Source: Bacteroidales bacterium
GTDB taxonomy: Bacteria > Bacteroidota > Bacteroidia > Bacteroidales > VadinHA17
Assembly (NCBI GenBank): GCA_016709865.1
Contig: JADJLX010000001.1
Location: forward strand, 248,001 to 312,000
Reading direction: 5' to 3'
DNA: 64,000 bases
The position numbers and the translations under genes were made by a program. Under the pieces are notes generated by a model. That model ran no database searches. It saw only the letters and a program-made list of their open reading frames with translations, and was not told where the DNA came from. Shown in pieces: positions 55,904-64,000 of this stretch (positions are counted from its first letter, which is position 1; the number at the start of each line of letters is the position of its first letter).

Positions 55904-56962
55904 CTAATGATGTTCCTGAACTGCCATACTGATGAACAGAGCAGAAAGTAAAGTAAAAATATATGCCTGAAGGAATGCCACCAGAAGTTCGAGGCAATCC
56001 ATAAAAATCACAAAGAATATTGAAACAGGAGCTAATGCAAGTGAGTCGAAGATAAAAATCAGACAAATAAGACTAAGCACAATAATATGTCCTGCCGTGA
56101 TATTTGCAAAGAGACGAATCATCAGAGCAAAGGGTTTTGAGAACAGACCGATAATTTCAACTGGTATCATTACCGGCAGAAGCCAGAATGGAACACCTGG
56201 TGTGGCAAAGACATGTTTCCAGTATGCTTTATTTCCGCTGAACTGTGTCACAAGGAATGTGCAGGTAGCGAGAAGAAAGGTAATTGCTATGTTCCCTGTA
56301 ACGTTTGCTCCAAATGGCGGCGGAAATGGAATAAGTCCCATCAGGTTATTTATAAGTATGAAAAAGAATACCGTAAGAAGGTAAGGCATGTATTTTTCAT
56401 ATTTATGACCGAGATTGGGAATTGCCACATCGTCGCGGACAAATAAAACAACAGGCTCAAGAAAACTCTGAATCCCTTTAGGGTGGCTAATGCCTGTTTT
56501 TTTGTAGGAGCGTGCAAGAGAAAGAAACAGGAAGAGTCCTATTAATGCGGCCGATAACATTCCAATAACTGTTTTTGTCATAGAAAGGTCAAGCGGAAGA
56601 TTTTCTTCGTCAATAACGCCTGCCTCGCTTATGTTGACAATTTTTCCTTTAAGATCGCCTTCTTCTTCAATTTTGAATCCCTTGTATTCGTGTCCATGTG
56701 CAAGATGCTTTGAGGAAAAAACATTCACCCCTTTTTCTTTACTGTAGACGATTACCGGCAGATAAATGGCTACACTGCTGCCATCTTTCTTTGTCCAGAG
56801 ATGCCACTCGTGCGAATCAGCAATGTGTTCAAGTATATACGTGCTGGCTTTGAATTTTTCTTTACCTTCCTCTTTTTCCTCACCATGTTGCCCAAAGGCA
56901 GGTCCAGTGGTAACGGCAAAGAGAAGAAACAGGAAAAAGCCGATCAATTTATTTGTTTTCAA
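55904..56962 (-). CDS. atpB: ATP synthase F0 a subunit with secreted N-terminal extension
   Basis: Proton channel subunit, 352 aa. Residues 1-24 resemble a signal peptide and 25-130 a periplasmic His/Glu-rich stretch ('GQHGEEKEEGKEKF'), a layout common in Bacteroidota; the core from about 130 has five helices with the essential Arg283 in 'MIRLFANITAGHIIVL' and 'FLQAYIFTLLSALFIS' at the end. atpE starts 29 bp later. Confidence 0.95.
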   Translation of the reverse strand: MKTNKLIGFFLFLLFAVTTGPAFGQHGEEKEEGKEKFKASTYILEHIADSHEWHLWTKKDGSSVAIYLPVIVYSKEKGVNVFSSKHLAHGHEYKGFKIEEEGDLKGKIVNISEAGVIDEENLPLDLSMTKTVIGMLSAALIGLFLFLSLARSYKKTGISHPKGIQSFLEPVVLFVRDDVAIPNLGHKYEKYMPYLLTVFFFILINNLMGLIPFPPPFGANVTGNIAITFLLATCTFLVTQFSGNKAYWKHVFATPGVPFWLLPVMIPVEIIGLFSKPFALMIRLFANITAGHIIVLSLICLIFIFDSLALAPVSIFFVIFMDCLELLVAFLQAYIFTLLSALFISMAVQEHH

Positions 56963-56975
56963 ATCAGTATTGGTT

Positions 56976-57362
56976 TTATAACGATCTGTTTTTCAGTGTT
57001 TTCAATATAATTGATACTGAAAACAAAGTGAGTGTTAAATATAAAACAAAAAATATTAAAACAGATGGTAAAGAAGTTTTTTTAGCAACAATAAACCAAA
57101 CAAGTGCAAGAAACATCTCGAGAAGGAACTTCAGGCCAATGGCAACAAAGCTGTGAAGTGTCTGACTTTCCGGATCTTTAGTCTGGCCCCTTAAAAAAAT
57201 GATAATTGTAATTACAGCTATAATTGAGAACAGAAGAGTAAGTAATAAAATATTGCTTAAGGAGAGAGCTGTGTCGCTGTAGGAGACATACAGATATCCT
57301 GCGCTGCCAATCAGAATATTGATACACAGAAGTATCAGGGAATATTTATAGATCGGTTTCAA
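56976..57362 (-). CDS. Putative ATP synthase protein I-like membrane protein
   Basis: 128 aa, four helices ('YSLILLCINILIGSAGYLYV', 'NILLLTLLFSIIAVITIII', 'FLLEMFLALVWFIV', 'VLIFFVLYLTLTLFSV') with short loops. Position (13 bp before atpB, after atpZ) and helix number suggest an AtpI-like assembly factor for the c ring; sequence similarity is too weak for me to name it firmly. Confidence 0.65.
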   Translation of the reverse strand: MKPIYKYSLILLCINILIGSAGYLYVSYSDTALSLSNILLLTLLFSIIAVITIIIFLRGQTKDPESQTLHSFVAIGLKFLLEMFLALVWFIVAKKTSLPSVLIFFVLYLTLTLFSVSIILKTLKNRSL

Positions 57363-57369
57363 AAAGATG

Positions 57370-57612
57370 TCACTTAATAAAGCCTTTTATGGCTGTATAG
57401 ATTGCTGCAAAAACTCCCAGGAGCGAGAGTACAATTGTGAAAACAGGTGTTTCAAATCCTGTCAGTTTATCAAGTTTTGTTCCACCCCAGGTAGTTATAA
57501 GTATGATTCCAATCATCTGGAATGCAATGCCTGAGTATTTTGCAAAGTTGTTGAGTCCCTTATTTTCCTGACTTATCAGGTTCTTTTTCTTTTGTGGTTG
57601 AGTTTCCTCCAT
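57370..57612 (-). CDS. AtpZ/AtpI-family F0F1 accessory protein
   Basis: 80 aa from the ATG at 57612 ('MEETQPQKKKNL'); a GTG at 57627 adds five residues. Two helices with 'YSGIAFQMIGIILITTWGGTKLD' and 'VFTIVLSLLGVFAAIYTAIKGF'. The A-F-Q-M and G-x-x-x-D words fit the AtpZ/AtpI family, which helps F0 assembly or acts in Mg/Ca uptake. The start lies inside the end of the bactofilin gene, so the two are translationally coupled. Confidence 0.8.
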   Translation of the reverse strand: MEETQPQKKKNLISQENKGLNNFAKYSGIAFQMIGIILITTWGGTKLDKLTGFETPVFTIVLSLLGVFAAIYTAIKGFIK

Positions 57613-57961
57613 TATTGTCGTTGTCACTCATTTTGCAGTTTCCTGAGAACTTGGCACCAGGCTCGATTGAAAGTTTTGAAGTAGCAATATCTCCTAGAAT
57701 TTTTGAAGAAGCTTTTAAATTAAGCAATTGCCCCACTGTAATTCTGCCTTCAACGATTCCTGAAACTTCCGAGTTTTTACATATAACCTCACCGCTAATT
57801 TTTCCTGTTGGTCCAATAACAACTTTCCCCTTGGTATTCAGACTCCCCTTTAGTGTTCCATCGATCCGTATATCGCCATTGGAAATAATATCGCCTGTTA
57901 TATCTGTTCCGTTACTGATAAGATTAATAGTAGTGTTATCTACCTCGTTGTATTTTGCCAT
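57560..57961 (-). CDS. Bactofilin
   Basis: Polymer-forming cytoskeletal protein, 133 aa: beta-helix core with the hexapeptide-like 'ISNGDIRIDGTLKGSLNTKG', 'VVIGPTGKISGEVICKNSEV', 'GIVEGRITVGQLLNL' and 'IATSKLSIEPGAKFSGNCKM', with short unstructured ends rich in Asn and Lys. Bactofilins scaffold cell-wall or stalk enzymes. The 3' end overlaps atpZ, placing it at the head of the ATP synthase operon. Probable role in positioning envelope machinery. Confidence 0.9.
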   Translation of the reverse strand: MAKYNEVDNTTINLISNGTDITGDIISNGDIRIDGTLKGSLNTKGKVVIGPTGKISGEVICKNSEVSGIVEGRITVGQLLNLKASSKILGDIATSKLSIEPGAKFSGNCKMSDNDNNGGNSTTKEKEPDKSGK

Positions 57962-58002
57962 AATATTAAAAGGTTTATTATAGGTTTAAACTTATTAACT
58001 CA

Positions 58003-58010
58003 CAAATATA
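58003..58010 (-). promoter_or_regulatory. Candidate -7 box (TATATTTG) of the bactofilin-ATP synthase operon
   Basis: On the minus strand TATATTTG fits TAnnTTTG, 42 bp before the bactofilin start codon. The -33 region falls in the T-rich tail of the fabH terminator (58022-58062). Confidence 0.5.
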
Positions 58011-58021
58011 AAAACTATTGC

Positions 58022-58062
58022 AGATTAAAAGAAAAGAGGCTGAACTCTTTTGAGTCAGCCTC
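58022..58062 (-). terminator. Intrinsic terminator of the fabH gene
   Basis: Stem GAGGCTGA/TCAGCCTC followed on the minus strand by 'TTTTCTTTT'; lies 26 bp after the fabH stop and ends just upstream of the ATP synthase operon promoter candidate. Confidence 0.85.
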
Positions 58063-58088
58063 CGATAATATTTTAATTACAATTCCGG

Positions 58089-59087
58089 TTATTTAGGATC
58101 ATATGCCCACTTAAGATATATCGAACCCCATGTAAAGCCGCCACCAAATGCTGCCAGGATCAGAATATCTCCTTTTTTAAGCTTATCCTCATATTCCCAC
58201 ATGCATAAAGGAATTGTTGCAGTGGTTGTATTACCATAATTCTGAATATTAATCATAACCTTTTCCGGGGCAAGTCCCATTCTTCTCCCGGTAGCGTCAA
58301 TAATACGAAGATTGGCCTGATGGGGAACCAGCCAAGATATATCTTCTGACTTAAGGTTATTTTTTTCCATGATCTCGGCAGCAACGTCTGCCATATTGGA
58401 AACTGCAAATTTGAAAACGCTCTGTCCTTCCTGATATATAAAATGTTCTTTCGCATCAATAGTCTCGTATGAAGCAGGCTTTACAGATCCACCGGCTTTC
58501 ATGTGAAGATATTTGCGGCCTGAACCGTCAGTTTTGAAAATATGGTCCATTATCCCATATTCTTCTGTTGTCGGCTCAAGTAACACGGCACCGGCTGCAT
58601 CGCCGAAAAGAGGACATGTTGTACGGTCGGTATAATCAGTTATTGAGGACATCTTATCAGCACCGACAACGACAACTTTCTTGTATCTCCCGGATTCAAC
58701 ATAAACAGCGCCTGTCTGTAATGCGAAAAGAAATCCGGAGCATGCAGCATTTAAGTCGAAACTGAATGCATTTTTTATACCGCATTTATCAGAGATGATA
58801 TTCGCAGTTGCGGGAAAAGCCATGTCGGGAGTTACTGAACAGCAGATAAGCAGGTCAACTTCTTCAGGAGCAGTATTTGTTTTCAGTAATAAGCCTTTAA
58901 CAGCCTGCTCTCCAAGATCTGAACTTCCCAGTCCCTCTCCTTTTAGTATCCTTCTTTCTTTTATTCCGACCCTCTGCATTATCCATTCGTCGGAAGTATC
59001 GACCATCTTTGAAAGTTCCTGATTTGTCAGCTTGTATTCCGGCACCCAGGCGTTAATTCCTGTAATAGCTGCCCGTAACTTTTCCAT
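58089..59087 (-). CDS. fabH: 3-oxoacyl-ACP synthase III
   Basis: Starts fatty acid synthesis by condensing acyl-CoA with malonyl-ACP. 332 aa; catalytic Cys116 in '[12 protein letters not shown]', His in '[10 protein letters not shown]' and Asn in '[12 protein letters not shown]'. Other marks: 'RVGIKERRI', '[14 protein letters not shown]'. Two bp after plsX, last in the DUF177-rpmF-plsX-fabH run. Confidence 0.97.
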   Translation of the reverse strand: MEKLRAAITGINAWVPEYKLTNQELSKMVDTSDEWIMQRVGIKERRILKGEGLGSSDLGEQAVKGLLLKTNTAPEEVDLLICCSVTPDMAFPATANIISDKCGIKNAFSFDLNAACSGFLFALQTGAVYVESGRYKKVVVVGADKMSSITDYTDRTTCPLFGDAAGAVLLEPTTEEYGIMDHIFKTDGSGRKYLHMKAGGSVKPASYETIDAKEHFIYQEGQSVFKFAVSNMADVAAEIMEKNNLKSEDISWLVPHQANLRIIDATGRRMGLAPEKVMINIQNYGNTTTATIPLCMWEYEDKLKKGDILILAAFGGGFTWGSIYLKWAYDPK

Positions 59088-59089
59088 AA

Positions 59090-60028
59090 TTATATTGCTT
59101 CTTTAATCATTTGAGCCAGGTTAGCGTGCACAACTGCCCTGGTCTGCCGGACCATATTCATAATAGCCCTTCTTTTCGATATTCCGTGACCGATAACAAC
59201 ATTGGCATTGATACCGACAATAGGAGTACCTCCGATATTTTCCCAATCGAGGCGATCAAAAAATTCGTCTTTAAGATTTCTGTTTTTATAGATATGATGA
59301 AATGATTCTCCCTGTTTCAGAATAACATTTCCGACAAAGCCATCACAGACAATTACATCTGTCATCTTTTCCCTGAAAAGGTCATTTCCTTCAATATTTC
59401 CAACAAAATTTATTCCGGGATGCTCTTTCATCAGTTCATATGCAGCCTTTACCGCAGGAGTTCCTTTGGTCTCTTCCTCACCAATATTGATTAAAGCTAC
59501 GGTAGGATTTTCTGCACCAAGAACATATTTGGCATAAATACTTCCGAGAACACCATACTGGAGAAGTACATCAGGTTTGCAATCAGGATTTAAACCCACA
59601 TCAAGTATTACAGAATCGCGGTTATCGATACATGGAAGTACTGTTGCCAGGGCCGGACGTAATACACCGGGGATAACATTTACTGTGTAGCTTGCGCCAA
59701 CCAGCATTGCACCTGTATTCCCGGCACTGCAAAATCCATCCAGACTGCCGTTTTTCAGCATCCCGTAACCGACTGCGATACTTGAATTTTTTTTCTGAGA
59801 AAAGGCTTTGGCTGGATGATCGCCCATCTCAATTACCTGTGTTGTATGAACAATCTCAAAAAGCGAAGGCTCTACCTTCATCTCATTTAACTTACTGCGA
59901 ATGGCTACCTCATCCCCAATAAGAATAAGGTTCTCATCTGCTTTTAAATGCTGAAGGGAATCTACTGCGCCCTCAATGATTGCATCAGGTGCATAATCGC
60001 CACCCATGACATCAAGGCCAATTCTCAT
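59090..60028 (-). CDS. plsX: Phosphate acyltransferase PlsX
   Basis: Makes acyl-phosphate from acyl-ACP for glycerolipid synthesis (312 aa). Start '[20 protein letters not shown]' and '[15 protein letters not shown]', '[15 protein letters not shown]', '[10 protein letters not shown]', '[11 protein letters not shown]' are family signatures. Acyl-phosphate could also arise from the DhaL-DegV fatty acid kinase at 9.6 kb. Confidence 0.96.
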   Translation of the reverse strand: MRIGLDVMGGDYAPDAIIEGAVDSLQHLKADENLILIGDEVAIRSKLNEMKVEPSLFEIVHTTQVIEMGDHPAKAFSQKKNSSIAVGYGMLKNGSLDGFCSAGNTGAMLVGASYTVNVIPGVLRPALATVLPCIDNRDSVILDVGLNPDCKPDVLLQYGVLGSIYAKYVLGAENPTVALINIGEEETKGTPAVKAAYELMKEHPGINFVGNIEGNDLFREKMTDVIVCDGFVGNVILKQGESFHHIYKNRNLKDEFFDRLDWENIGGTPIVGINANVVIGHGISKRRAIMNMVRQTRAVVHANLAQMIKEAI

Positions 60029-60052
60029 AGTACTTATTTTAAGTTAAAGAAG

Positions 60053-60238
60053 TTAAGCTGTAGCTTTCTTCTCAATAGCAAGTTTGCCTCTGTAAAATCC
60101 GCACTCAGGGCATACCCTGTGATACAGAACTGAAGAACCGCAGTTTGAGCAGCTACCTACCTGAGGAGCTGTTGCTTTATAATGTGTTCTGCGCTTATCT
60201 CTTCTGGTTTTCGAATGTTTGTGTTTAGGATTTGGCAT
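60053..60238 (-). CDS. rpmF: 50S ribosomal protein L32
   Basis: 61 aa, 'MPNPKHKHSKTRRDKRRTHY' and a zinc ribbon 'CSNCGSSVLYHRVCPECG' with four Cys. 24 bp before plsX, in the classic rpmF-plsX-fabH order. Confidence 0.97.
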   Translation of the reverse strand: MPNPKHKHSKTRRDKRRTHYKATAPQVGSCSNCGSSVLYHRVCPECGFYRGKLAIEKKATA

Positions 60239-60250
60239 TTTCTTCTGTAT

Positions 60251-60772
60251 TTAATTGTTATTCATTAATTTCTTCAACTCATTCCATCGCGGATCTTCTT
60301 CCTGATCCTCCTCTATTATAAACTCATCAAGCTTCTTCAACATCTCCGGATCACATGTGCTATCGCCATCAGGATCGTTTGGGTGAACCCTTTTGATCGG
60401 CAGCGCAAGAAGAATAAATTCATAAATATGCTGCTGCAGATCAAGTTCATTTTCCCCAACCGGCAAAGATAGAATGTCAGGATCAGTATCTTCTATGGCC
60501 TTTCCAAATTTAACCAGAAGTCTGTTTTCACAGACTACCGGGTGAAAAAACATCTCAAGACACCTGTCACAGCAGATTCTAACGTTGCCGGAAATCCTTA
60601 TTGCAAGATCCAGATGCGAGGATCTTTTATCCATTACAACATTTGCAACAAGGCTACCTTCCTTAACTTCCGACTCTTCAATATGTTCAAAAAACTTATT
60701 ATCAATCTCAAAATCAATAGTGTGCCGTCCTTCCTTTAATCCGCTTAGCGGTATAGTATATCTTCGGGACAT
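60251..60772 (-). CDS. DUF177 (YceD) protein
   Basis: 173 aa from the ATG at 60772 ('MSRRYTIPLSGLKEGRHT'); an ATG at 60814 adds 14 odd residues. DUF177 signatures 'VRICCDRCLEMF', 'GENELDLQQHIYEFILLALP' and 'PEMLKKLDEF'. YceD sits before rpmF in most bacteria and is linked to 23S rRNA processing; its molecular role is unclear. Confidence 0.9.
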   Translation of the reverse strand: MSRRYTIPLSGLKEGRHTIDFEIDNKFFEHIEESEVKEGSLVANVVMDKRSSHLDLAIRISGNVRICCDRCLEMFFHPVVCENRLLVKFGKAIEDTDPDILSLPVGENELDLQQHIYEFILLALPIKRVHPNDPDGDSTCDPEMLKKLDEFIIEEDQEEDPRWNELKKLMNNN

Positions 60773-60922
60773 CTCTTTAAATTTTGGTTTGCAAAAATAT
60801 GAATCCTTCTTCAATTAAAAAAATTATCAACAAAAAAGTAACATTAAATGCCTTAAAAGACCAATCACCGATATAAAAACGCCATTCACCGATTTCTTCT
60901 CTGTAATCTTTTTAGTGTGCCT

Positions 60923-60930
60923 TACTTTTG
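60923..60930 (+). promoter_or_regulatory. Candidate -7 box TACTTTTG
   Basis: Fits TAnnTTTG exactly, 23 bp before the first gene of the LiaF-like/LytS operon at 60953. A -33 TTG is not clear. Confidence 0.45.
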
Positions 60931-60952
60931 ACATAAATAAATAATCTGAGTT

Positions 60953-61312
60953 ATGGGACACAAAAATTTTTATCACGAACATGAGAGAGAACACCACCCC
61001 AGAGTTGGTGTTGGACTGTTCTTCATTCTTCTCGGAGCAGCACTTCTGATAGCTACAAATGATCTTCTTAACCTGGGAAGCGTCAGTGAATATTTCACAT
61101 GGCAGACAGTTTTAATATTTATCGGAGCACTCCTTTTACTTAATCTTCAGTTCGTAGGAGGACTAATAATGATTGCCCTGGGAGTCTGGTTTCTGCAGGA
61201 TAAGATCTTCATGATCCCTAACGATGTCTTTCATACCTATTACTGGCCGGCTGTAGTAGGACTTGTTGGACTCTCATTTATATTATCATCGTTTTTTAAA
61301 CGCAGAAAATAA
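60953..61312 (+). CDS. LiaF-like N-terminal-type membrane protein (DUF5668-like)
   Basis: 119 aa; His/Glu-rich N terminus ('NFYHEHEREHHPRVG') followed by four helices ('GVGLFFILLGAALLIA', 'WQTVLIFIGALLLL', 'GGLIMIALGVWFL', 'YYWPAVVGLVGLSFILSSF'). Resembles the membrane half of LiaF and DUF5668 proteins. First of a run of four genes that ends in a LytS/LytTR pair. The role in envelope-stress sensing is inferred. Confidence 0.8.
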   Translation: MGHKNFYHEHEREHHPRVGVGLFFILLGAALLIATNDLLNLGSVSEYFTWQTVLIFIGALLLLNLQFVGGLIMIALGVWFLQDKIFMIPNDVFHTYYWPAVVGLVGLSFILSSFFKRRK

Positions 61313-61346
61313 AGAATCTTATTCAAAAACAAATAAATTTACAGTT

Positions 61347-62096
61347 ATGGAAACAAATGAAAATTTCAAAGATGAACGTCGTAGTCACAGACACGAGAAT
61401 CATCCGCTTCAAAATAACAGGGCAATTATCGGAGTTGTTCTGGTACTCCTTGGCTTATTTCTTGTAATGAGGAACACTGGCGTCTTCCCGGAATTTATTG
61501 AAGATATCATTTTCAGCTGGCCTATGCTTCTGGTAACAATTGGTCTTGTAATAACAATAGGATCTTCCGGAAGTAAGACTTCAGGGATCATTGTTATGGC
61601 TGTCGGTGCATTTTTCCTGATACCTCATATCTTCAGAGAAACCTTTGATGTTAACATGTTCTGGCCTTCAATTTTTATAATTATCGGAGTAGTTTTCATA
61701 TTCTCAAAGCGGCGGGGATGGAATTCAGTTACTACCACAGCCCAGGTTGGAGATGACTATATAGATTATGTTCATGTTTTCAGCGGAGGGGAGAGACAGA
61801 TTGTTTCTGAAAATTTCAGGGGCGGAAAAGTAAGCGCAGTATTTGGAGGAAGCGAAATAGACCTTACAAAAGCAAAACTTGCTCCCGGTGTTTCAGAACT
61901 TGAAATAGCATGCGTTTTTGGCGGCACAACAATTATTGTACCCGACGACTGGAATGTAAAAATTGAAGTTGTTCCTGTTCTCGGCGGATTCGGCGACTCA
62001 CGTAAATTACACCCCGGAAGAACAATTGACTTAAGCCGTCAGCTGATTATAAAAGGAGCTGTTGTGTTTGGCGGAGGCGAAGTAAAAAGTTACTAA
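61347..62096 (+). CDS. LiaF-like cell wall-active antibiotic response protein
   Basis: 249 aa from the ATG at 61347 (the same frame is open earlier, but 'METNENFKDERR' is a better start). N-terminal half: His/Arg-rich, then four helices like the preceding protein ('AIIGVVLVLLGLFLVMRNTG', 'WPMLLVTIGLVITIG', 'GIIVMAVGAFFLIPHI', 'MFWPSIFIIIGVVFIFS'). C-terminal half: LiaF/YvqF-type beta domain ('AVFGGSEIDLTKAKL', 'ELEIACVFGGTTIIVPDDW', 'VPVLGGFGDSR'). In Firmicutes LiaF inhibits the LiaRS cell-wall stress system; here the partner kinase is of the LytS type. Confidence 0.87.
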   Translation: METNENFKDERRSHRHENHPLQNNRAIIGVVLVLLGLFLVMRNTGVFPEFIEDIIFSWPMLLVTIGLVITIGSSGSKTSGIIVMAVGAFFLIPHIFRETFDVNMFWPSIFIIIGVVFIFSKRRGWNSVTTTAQVGDDYIDYVHVFSGGERQIVSENFRGGKVSAVFGGSEIDLTKAKLAPGVSELEIACVFGGTTIIVPDDWNVKIEVVPVLGGFGDSRKLHPGRTIDLSRQLIIKGAVVFGGGEVKSY

Positions 62097-62105
62097 AATA
62101 CTGTA

Positions 62106-63161
62106 ATGAAACATCCTGTATTTCAGAACAGAGTACGTTTGATAGTATGGTGGCTGATCTGGCTCTTCCTTGCGGCGGGCCAGTCGCTGCTTTTCTATTT
62201 CGCCTTCGGAAGTTTCAGCAATATTGGAGTAATTGACAGCCTTTTGTCACTATTGATCTATTCCGGACTGGCACTTTCATTATGGTATCCTTTCAGTTTC
62301 TTTAATTCATCAAAACCGTCAGTTCCTGTTCTTGTCGGGAACCTGGTTGCAAGCGGTGCAGTTTCAGTTATTATTTGGGTCCTGGTCACAAAGCTTATTA
62401 TGCAATCCATTTTACCTGAGGGAAACAACTACCAGGCCTATTATGACGCCACTTTCTCATACAGGGTTGGAACCGGAGTATTCATTTACGGACTGATAAT
62501 TCTTACTTATTATCTCTTTATTAGTCTTACAAATCTCTCAGAAAAAAATGCAAAAGAGGCCCGTCTTGAAAGCCTGGTAAAAGAGACCGAACTTAAAATG
62601 CTGAGGTCGCAGATAAATCCCCATTTTCTGTTCAACAGCCTGAACTCAATCAGTTCACTCACTGTAACCGACCCTGAAAAGGCGAGGACTATGGTTGTTA
62701 AACTTTCTGATTTTATGAGATATGCGCTTTCCAGAAAAGATGAACAGCCTGTCTCGCTTCAGAGTGAACTGGATAATCTTCGCTTATATCTCGAAATAGA
62801 AAAGGTAAGGTTTGGAGATAAGCTGACAACGGAGGAAAACATAGAAACCAACTGTCTTGATTTCAAACTACCGGTCATGCTTCTGCAACCACTCTACGAA
62901 AATGCTGTCAAGCATGGCGTTTATGAAAGTACTGAAACAGTCAGGATTATTACAGAAGCCAGAATGATCGACGGATTTATTGAAATAATAATTAAAAACA
63001 ATTACGACACAGTACCTTCTTTAAGGAAGGGAACCGGTACAGGATTATTAAATGTGACCAGAAGGCTTGAATTGTTTTACGGGAATAAAGCATCAATAAA
63101 AACAACAAAAGAGAACAACATATATACTGTAACACTCTATATACCAGCTGGTGTTTCATAA
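62106..63161 (+). CDS. LytS-type sensor histidine kinase
   Basis: Membrane kinase, 351 aa; four helices in the first ~145 residues ('LIVWWLIWLFLAAGQSLLF', 'SLLSLLIYSGLALSLW', 'VGNLVASGAVSVIIW', 'FIYGLIILTYYLFIS'), a His_kinase domain with phospho-His173 in 'SQINPHFLFNSLNSI', and an ATPase end with 'MLLQPLYENAVKHGV' and 'GTGTGLLNVTRRLEL'. 9 bp after the LiaF-like gene; its response regulator follows after a palindromic repeat. Confidence 0.92.
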   Translation: MKHPVFQNRVRLIVWWLIWLFLAAGQSLLFYFAFGSFSNIGVIDSLLSLLIYSGLALSLWYPFSFFNSSKPSVPVLVGNLVASGAVSVIIWVLVTKLIMQSILPEGNNYQAYYDATFSYRVGTGVFIYGLIILTYYLFISLTNLSEKNAKEARLESLVKETELKMLRSQINPHFLFNSLNSISSLTVTDPEKARTMVVKLSDFMRYALSRKDEQPVSLQSELDNLRLYLEIEKVRFGDKLTTEENIETNCLDFKLPVMLLQPLYENAVKHGVYESTETVRIITEARMIDGFIEIIIKNNYDTVPSLRKGTGTGLLNVTRRLELFYGNKASIKTTKENNIYTVTLYIPAGVS

Positions 63162-63177
63162 ATTTCAGGGTTCTTTT

Positions 63178-63285
63178 TTTACCGCTGAGCATCGCTGAGA
63201 AAAAGCAGAGAGCCGCTGAGATGAATTTGTAAAGAACGCACCTCTGCGGCTCTCAATTATATTCTCTGTGGCCCTCTGCGGTAAA
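63178..63285. repeat. TTTACCGCTGAG/CTCTGCGGTAAA palindromic element
   Basis: Inverted ends (63178-63189 and 63274-63285, one mismatch) around inner 'GCAGAGAGCCGC' and 'CTCTGCGGCTCTC' arms. Sits between the kinase and the response regulator genes, kin to 17046-17156. The rest of the gap to 63407 is A/T-rich; nothing else is seen. Confidence 0.85.
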
Positions 63286-63407
63286 CAAACCTCAAAACAT
63301 CAGAATTTTCAAACAACATCCGGTTTACTGATCTTTCGAACTCAATTATTTCATAAATTTAGGGTGCAGAAAATATAGGTTTTTCAAATACAAGGAATCT
63401 GGAAAAA

Positions 63408-64000
63408 ATGGAAAAGATAAAGATCATCATAATAGACGACGAAACACCGGCAAGAGAGTTAGTCAAGCACTATTTAAAGGAAGTTGACGACATTGAAGTT
63501 ATTGCCGAATGTGCAGATGGTTTTTCCGGACTTAAATCTATCTCAACGCTGAAACCCGACCTGGTATTCCTGGATATCCAGATGCCAAGACTTACCGGTA
63601 TTGAGTTGGTTGAAGTCCTTACAGAGAAACCTGAAATTATTTTTGCTACTGCTTATGATCAATTTGCCTTAAGGGCTTTTGAACTTAATGCAGTTGACTA
63701 TATTATGAAACCTTATGAAAAAAGAAGGTTCCTTGAAGCTGTAAAAAAAGCAATTGATAAGATAAGATCCGGGGCAGGAAATAATGTCCCGGCAAATCAA
63801 CTCCTTGCACAAAAGCCTGAACTACCTGCCCCGGTAAACAGGATAGTCGTGAGAAAAGCCAATTCTATAAATATCATCCCTGTTGATCAGGTAAGATATG
63901 TTGAGGCACAGGATGATTATGTTATGATATATCATGCTACAGGAAAGGCTCTGAAGCAACAGACAATGAAATACTACGAGGAAAACCTCCCGAAATCGGA
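63408..64000 (+). CDS. LytTR-family response regulator (3'-partial)
   Basis: Open from the ATG at 63408 to the window end (197 codons). Receiver domain with 'IIIDDETPARELV' (Asp10, Asp11), phosphoacceptor Asp56 in 'LVFLDIQMPRLTGIEL' and Lys101 in 'VDYIMKPYEKRRF'; then a linker and the LytTR DNA-binding domain from about 143 ('RIVVRKANSINIIPVDQVRYVEAQDDYVMIY', shown in part as 'VEAQDDYVMIY'). Pairs with the LytS kinase upstream. Only the last third of LytTR is cut off. Confidence 0.93.
   Translation, partial: MEKIKIIIIDDETPARELVKHYLKEVDDIEVIAECADGFSGLKSISTLKPDLVFLDIQMPRLTGIELVEVLTEKPEIIFATAYDQFALRAFELNAVDYIMKPYEKRRFLEAVKKAIDKIRSGAGNNVPANQLLAQKPELPAPVNRIVVRKANSINIIPVDQVRYVEAQDDYVMIYHATGKALKQQTMKYYEENLPKS

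Overview
The window reads as one chromosomal stretch of a Bacteroidota bacterium, most like an environmental member of the Bacteroidales/Marinilabiliales type; I cannot place it lower. Support comes from F0F1-ATPase genes of Bacteroidota style (atpB with a secreted N-terminal extension), DUF2723 glycosyltransferase, SiaC/DUF1987 and S74-chaperone proteins, A/T-rich leaders with few Shine-Dalgarno sites, and several TAnnTTTG promoter-like boxes. It is probably a metagenome assembly: at least eight single-base frameshifts, mostly traceable to homopolymer runs, break otherwise well conserved genes, including the essential tyrS and the conserved ettA.

Layout. 1-4.5 kb: end of an ABC permease, a GH43-like enzyme, a GT4 glycosyltransferase and an asparagine-synthase-like protein. 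4.5-7.2 kb: a fused monoheme cytochrome-porin (Cyc2-like architecture) followed upstream by a pentaheme cytochrome c. 7.2-12.2 kb: photolyase, GH16 glucanase, a FakA-FakB-type fusion and a DUF1295 membrane enzyme. 12.4-17.0 kb: a glycan-degradation set (GH106-like enzyme, FAD oxidoreductase lipoprotein, esterase). 17.2-22 kb: TPR protein, hydrolase, a gutted SDR remnant, tRNA-Gln, SiaC, an RHH-like protein and class II aldolase. 22-30 kb: TolC plus adaptor without a pump, tsaB, DUF3108, efp, a PP2C phosphatase, tyrS, cvpA. 30-35.5 kb: a YadA-head/S74 surface protein, tRNA-Arg, a heptamer array, a PQQ-like propeller and a coiled-coil envelope protein. 35.5-44 kb: a PD40 protein remnant, ettA, small membrane and lipoproteins, a YfiR-SpoIIE sensor phosphatase opposite a stand-alone receiver, and DUF2723. 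44-47 kb: a gluzincin-propeller-barrel protein. 47-58 kb: the ATP synthase genes in two blocks (atpZ-I-B-E-F-H-A-G and atpD-C), separated by a prenyl synthase and an opposite-strand barrel gene, with a bactofilin at the head and a PLP decarboxylase at the tail. 58-61 kb: DUF177-rpmF-plsX-fabH. 61-64 kb: LiaF-like membrane proteins with a LytS/LytTR two-component pair, cut by the window end.

Shared themes are envelope and polysaccharide work (GH43, GH16, GH106-like, GT4, DUF2723, several signal-peptide barrels), phosphatase-based signalling (SiaC plus two SpoIIE-type phosphatases), and energy metabolism. Intergenic DNA carries several families of imperfect palindromes and two heptamer arrays. 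The most unusual items are the Cyc2-like cytochrome-porin next to a pentaheme cytochrome, the YadA-head/S74 surface protein with a 40-residue repeat, and the YfiR-coiled coil-SpoIIE phosphatase.
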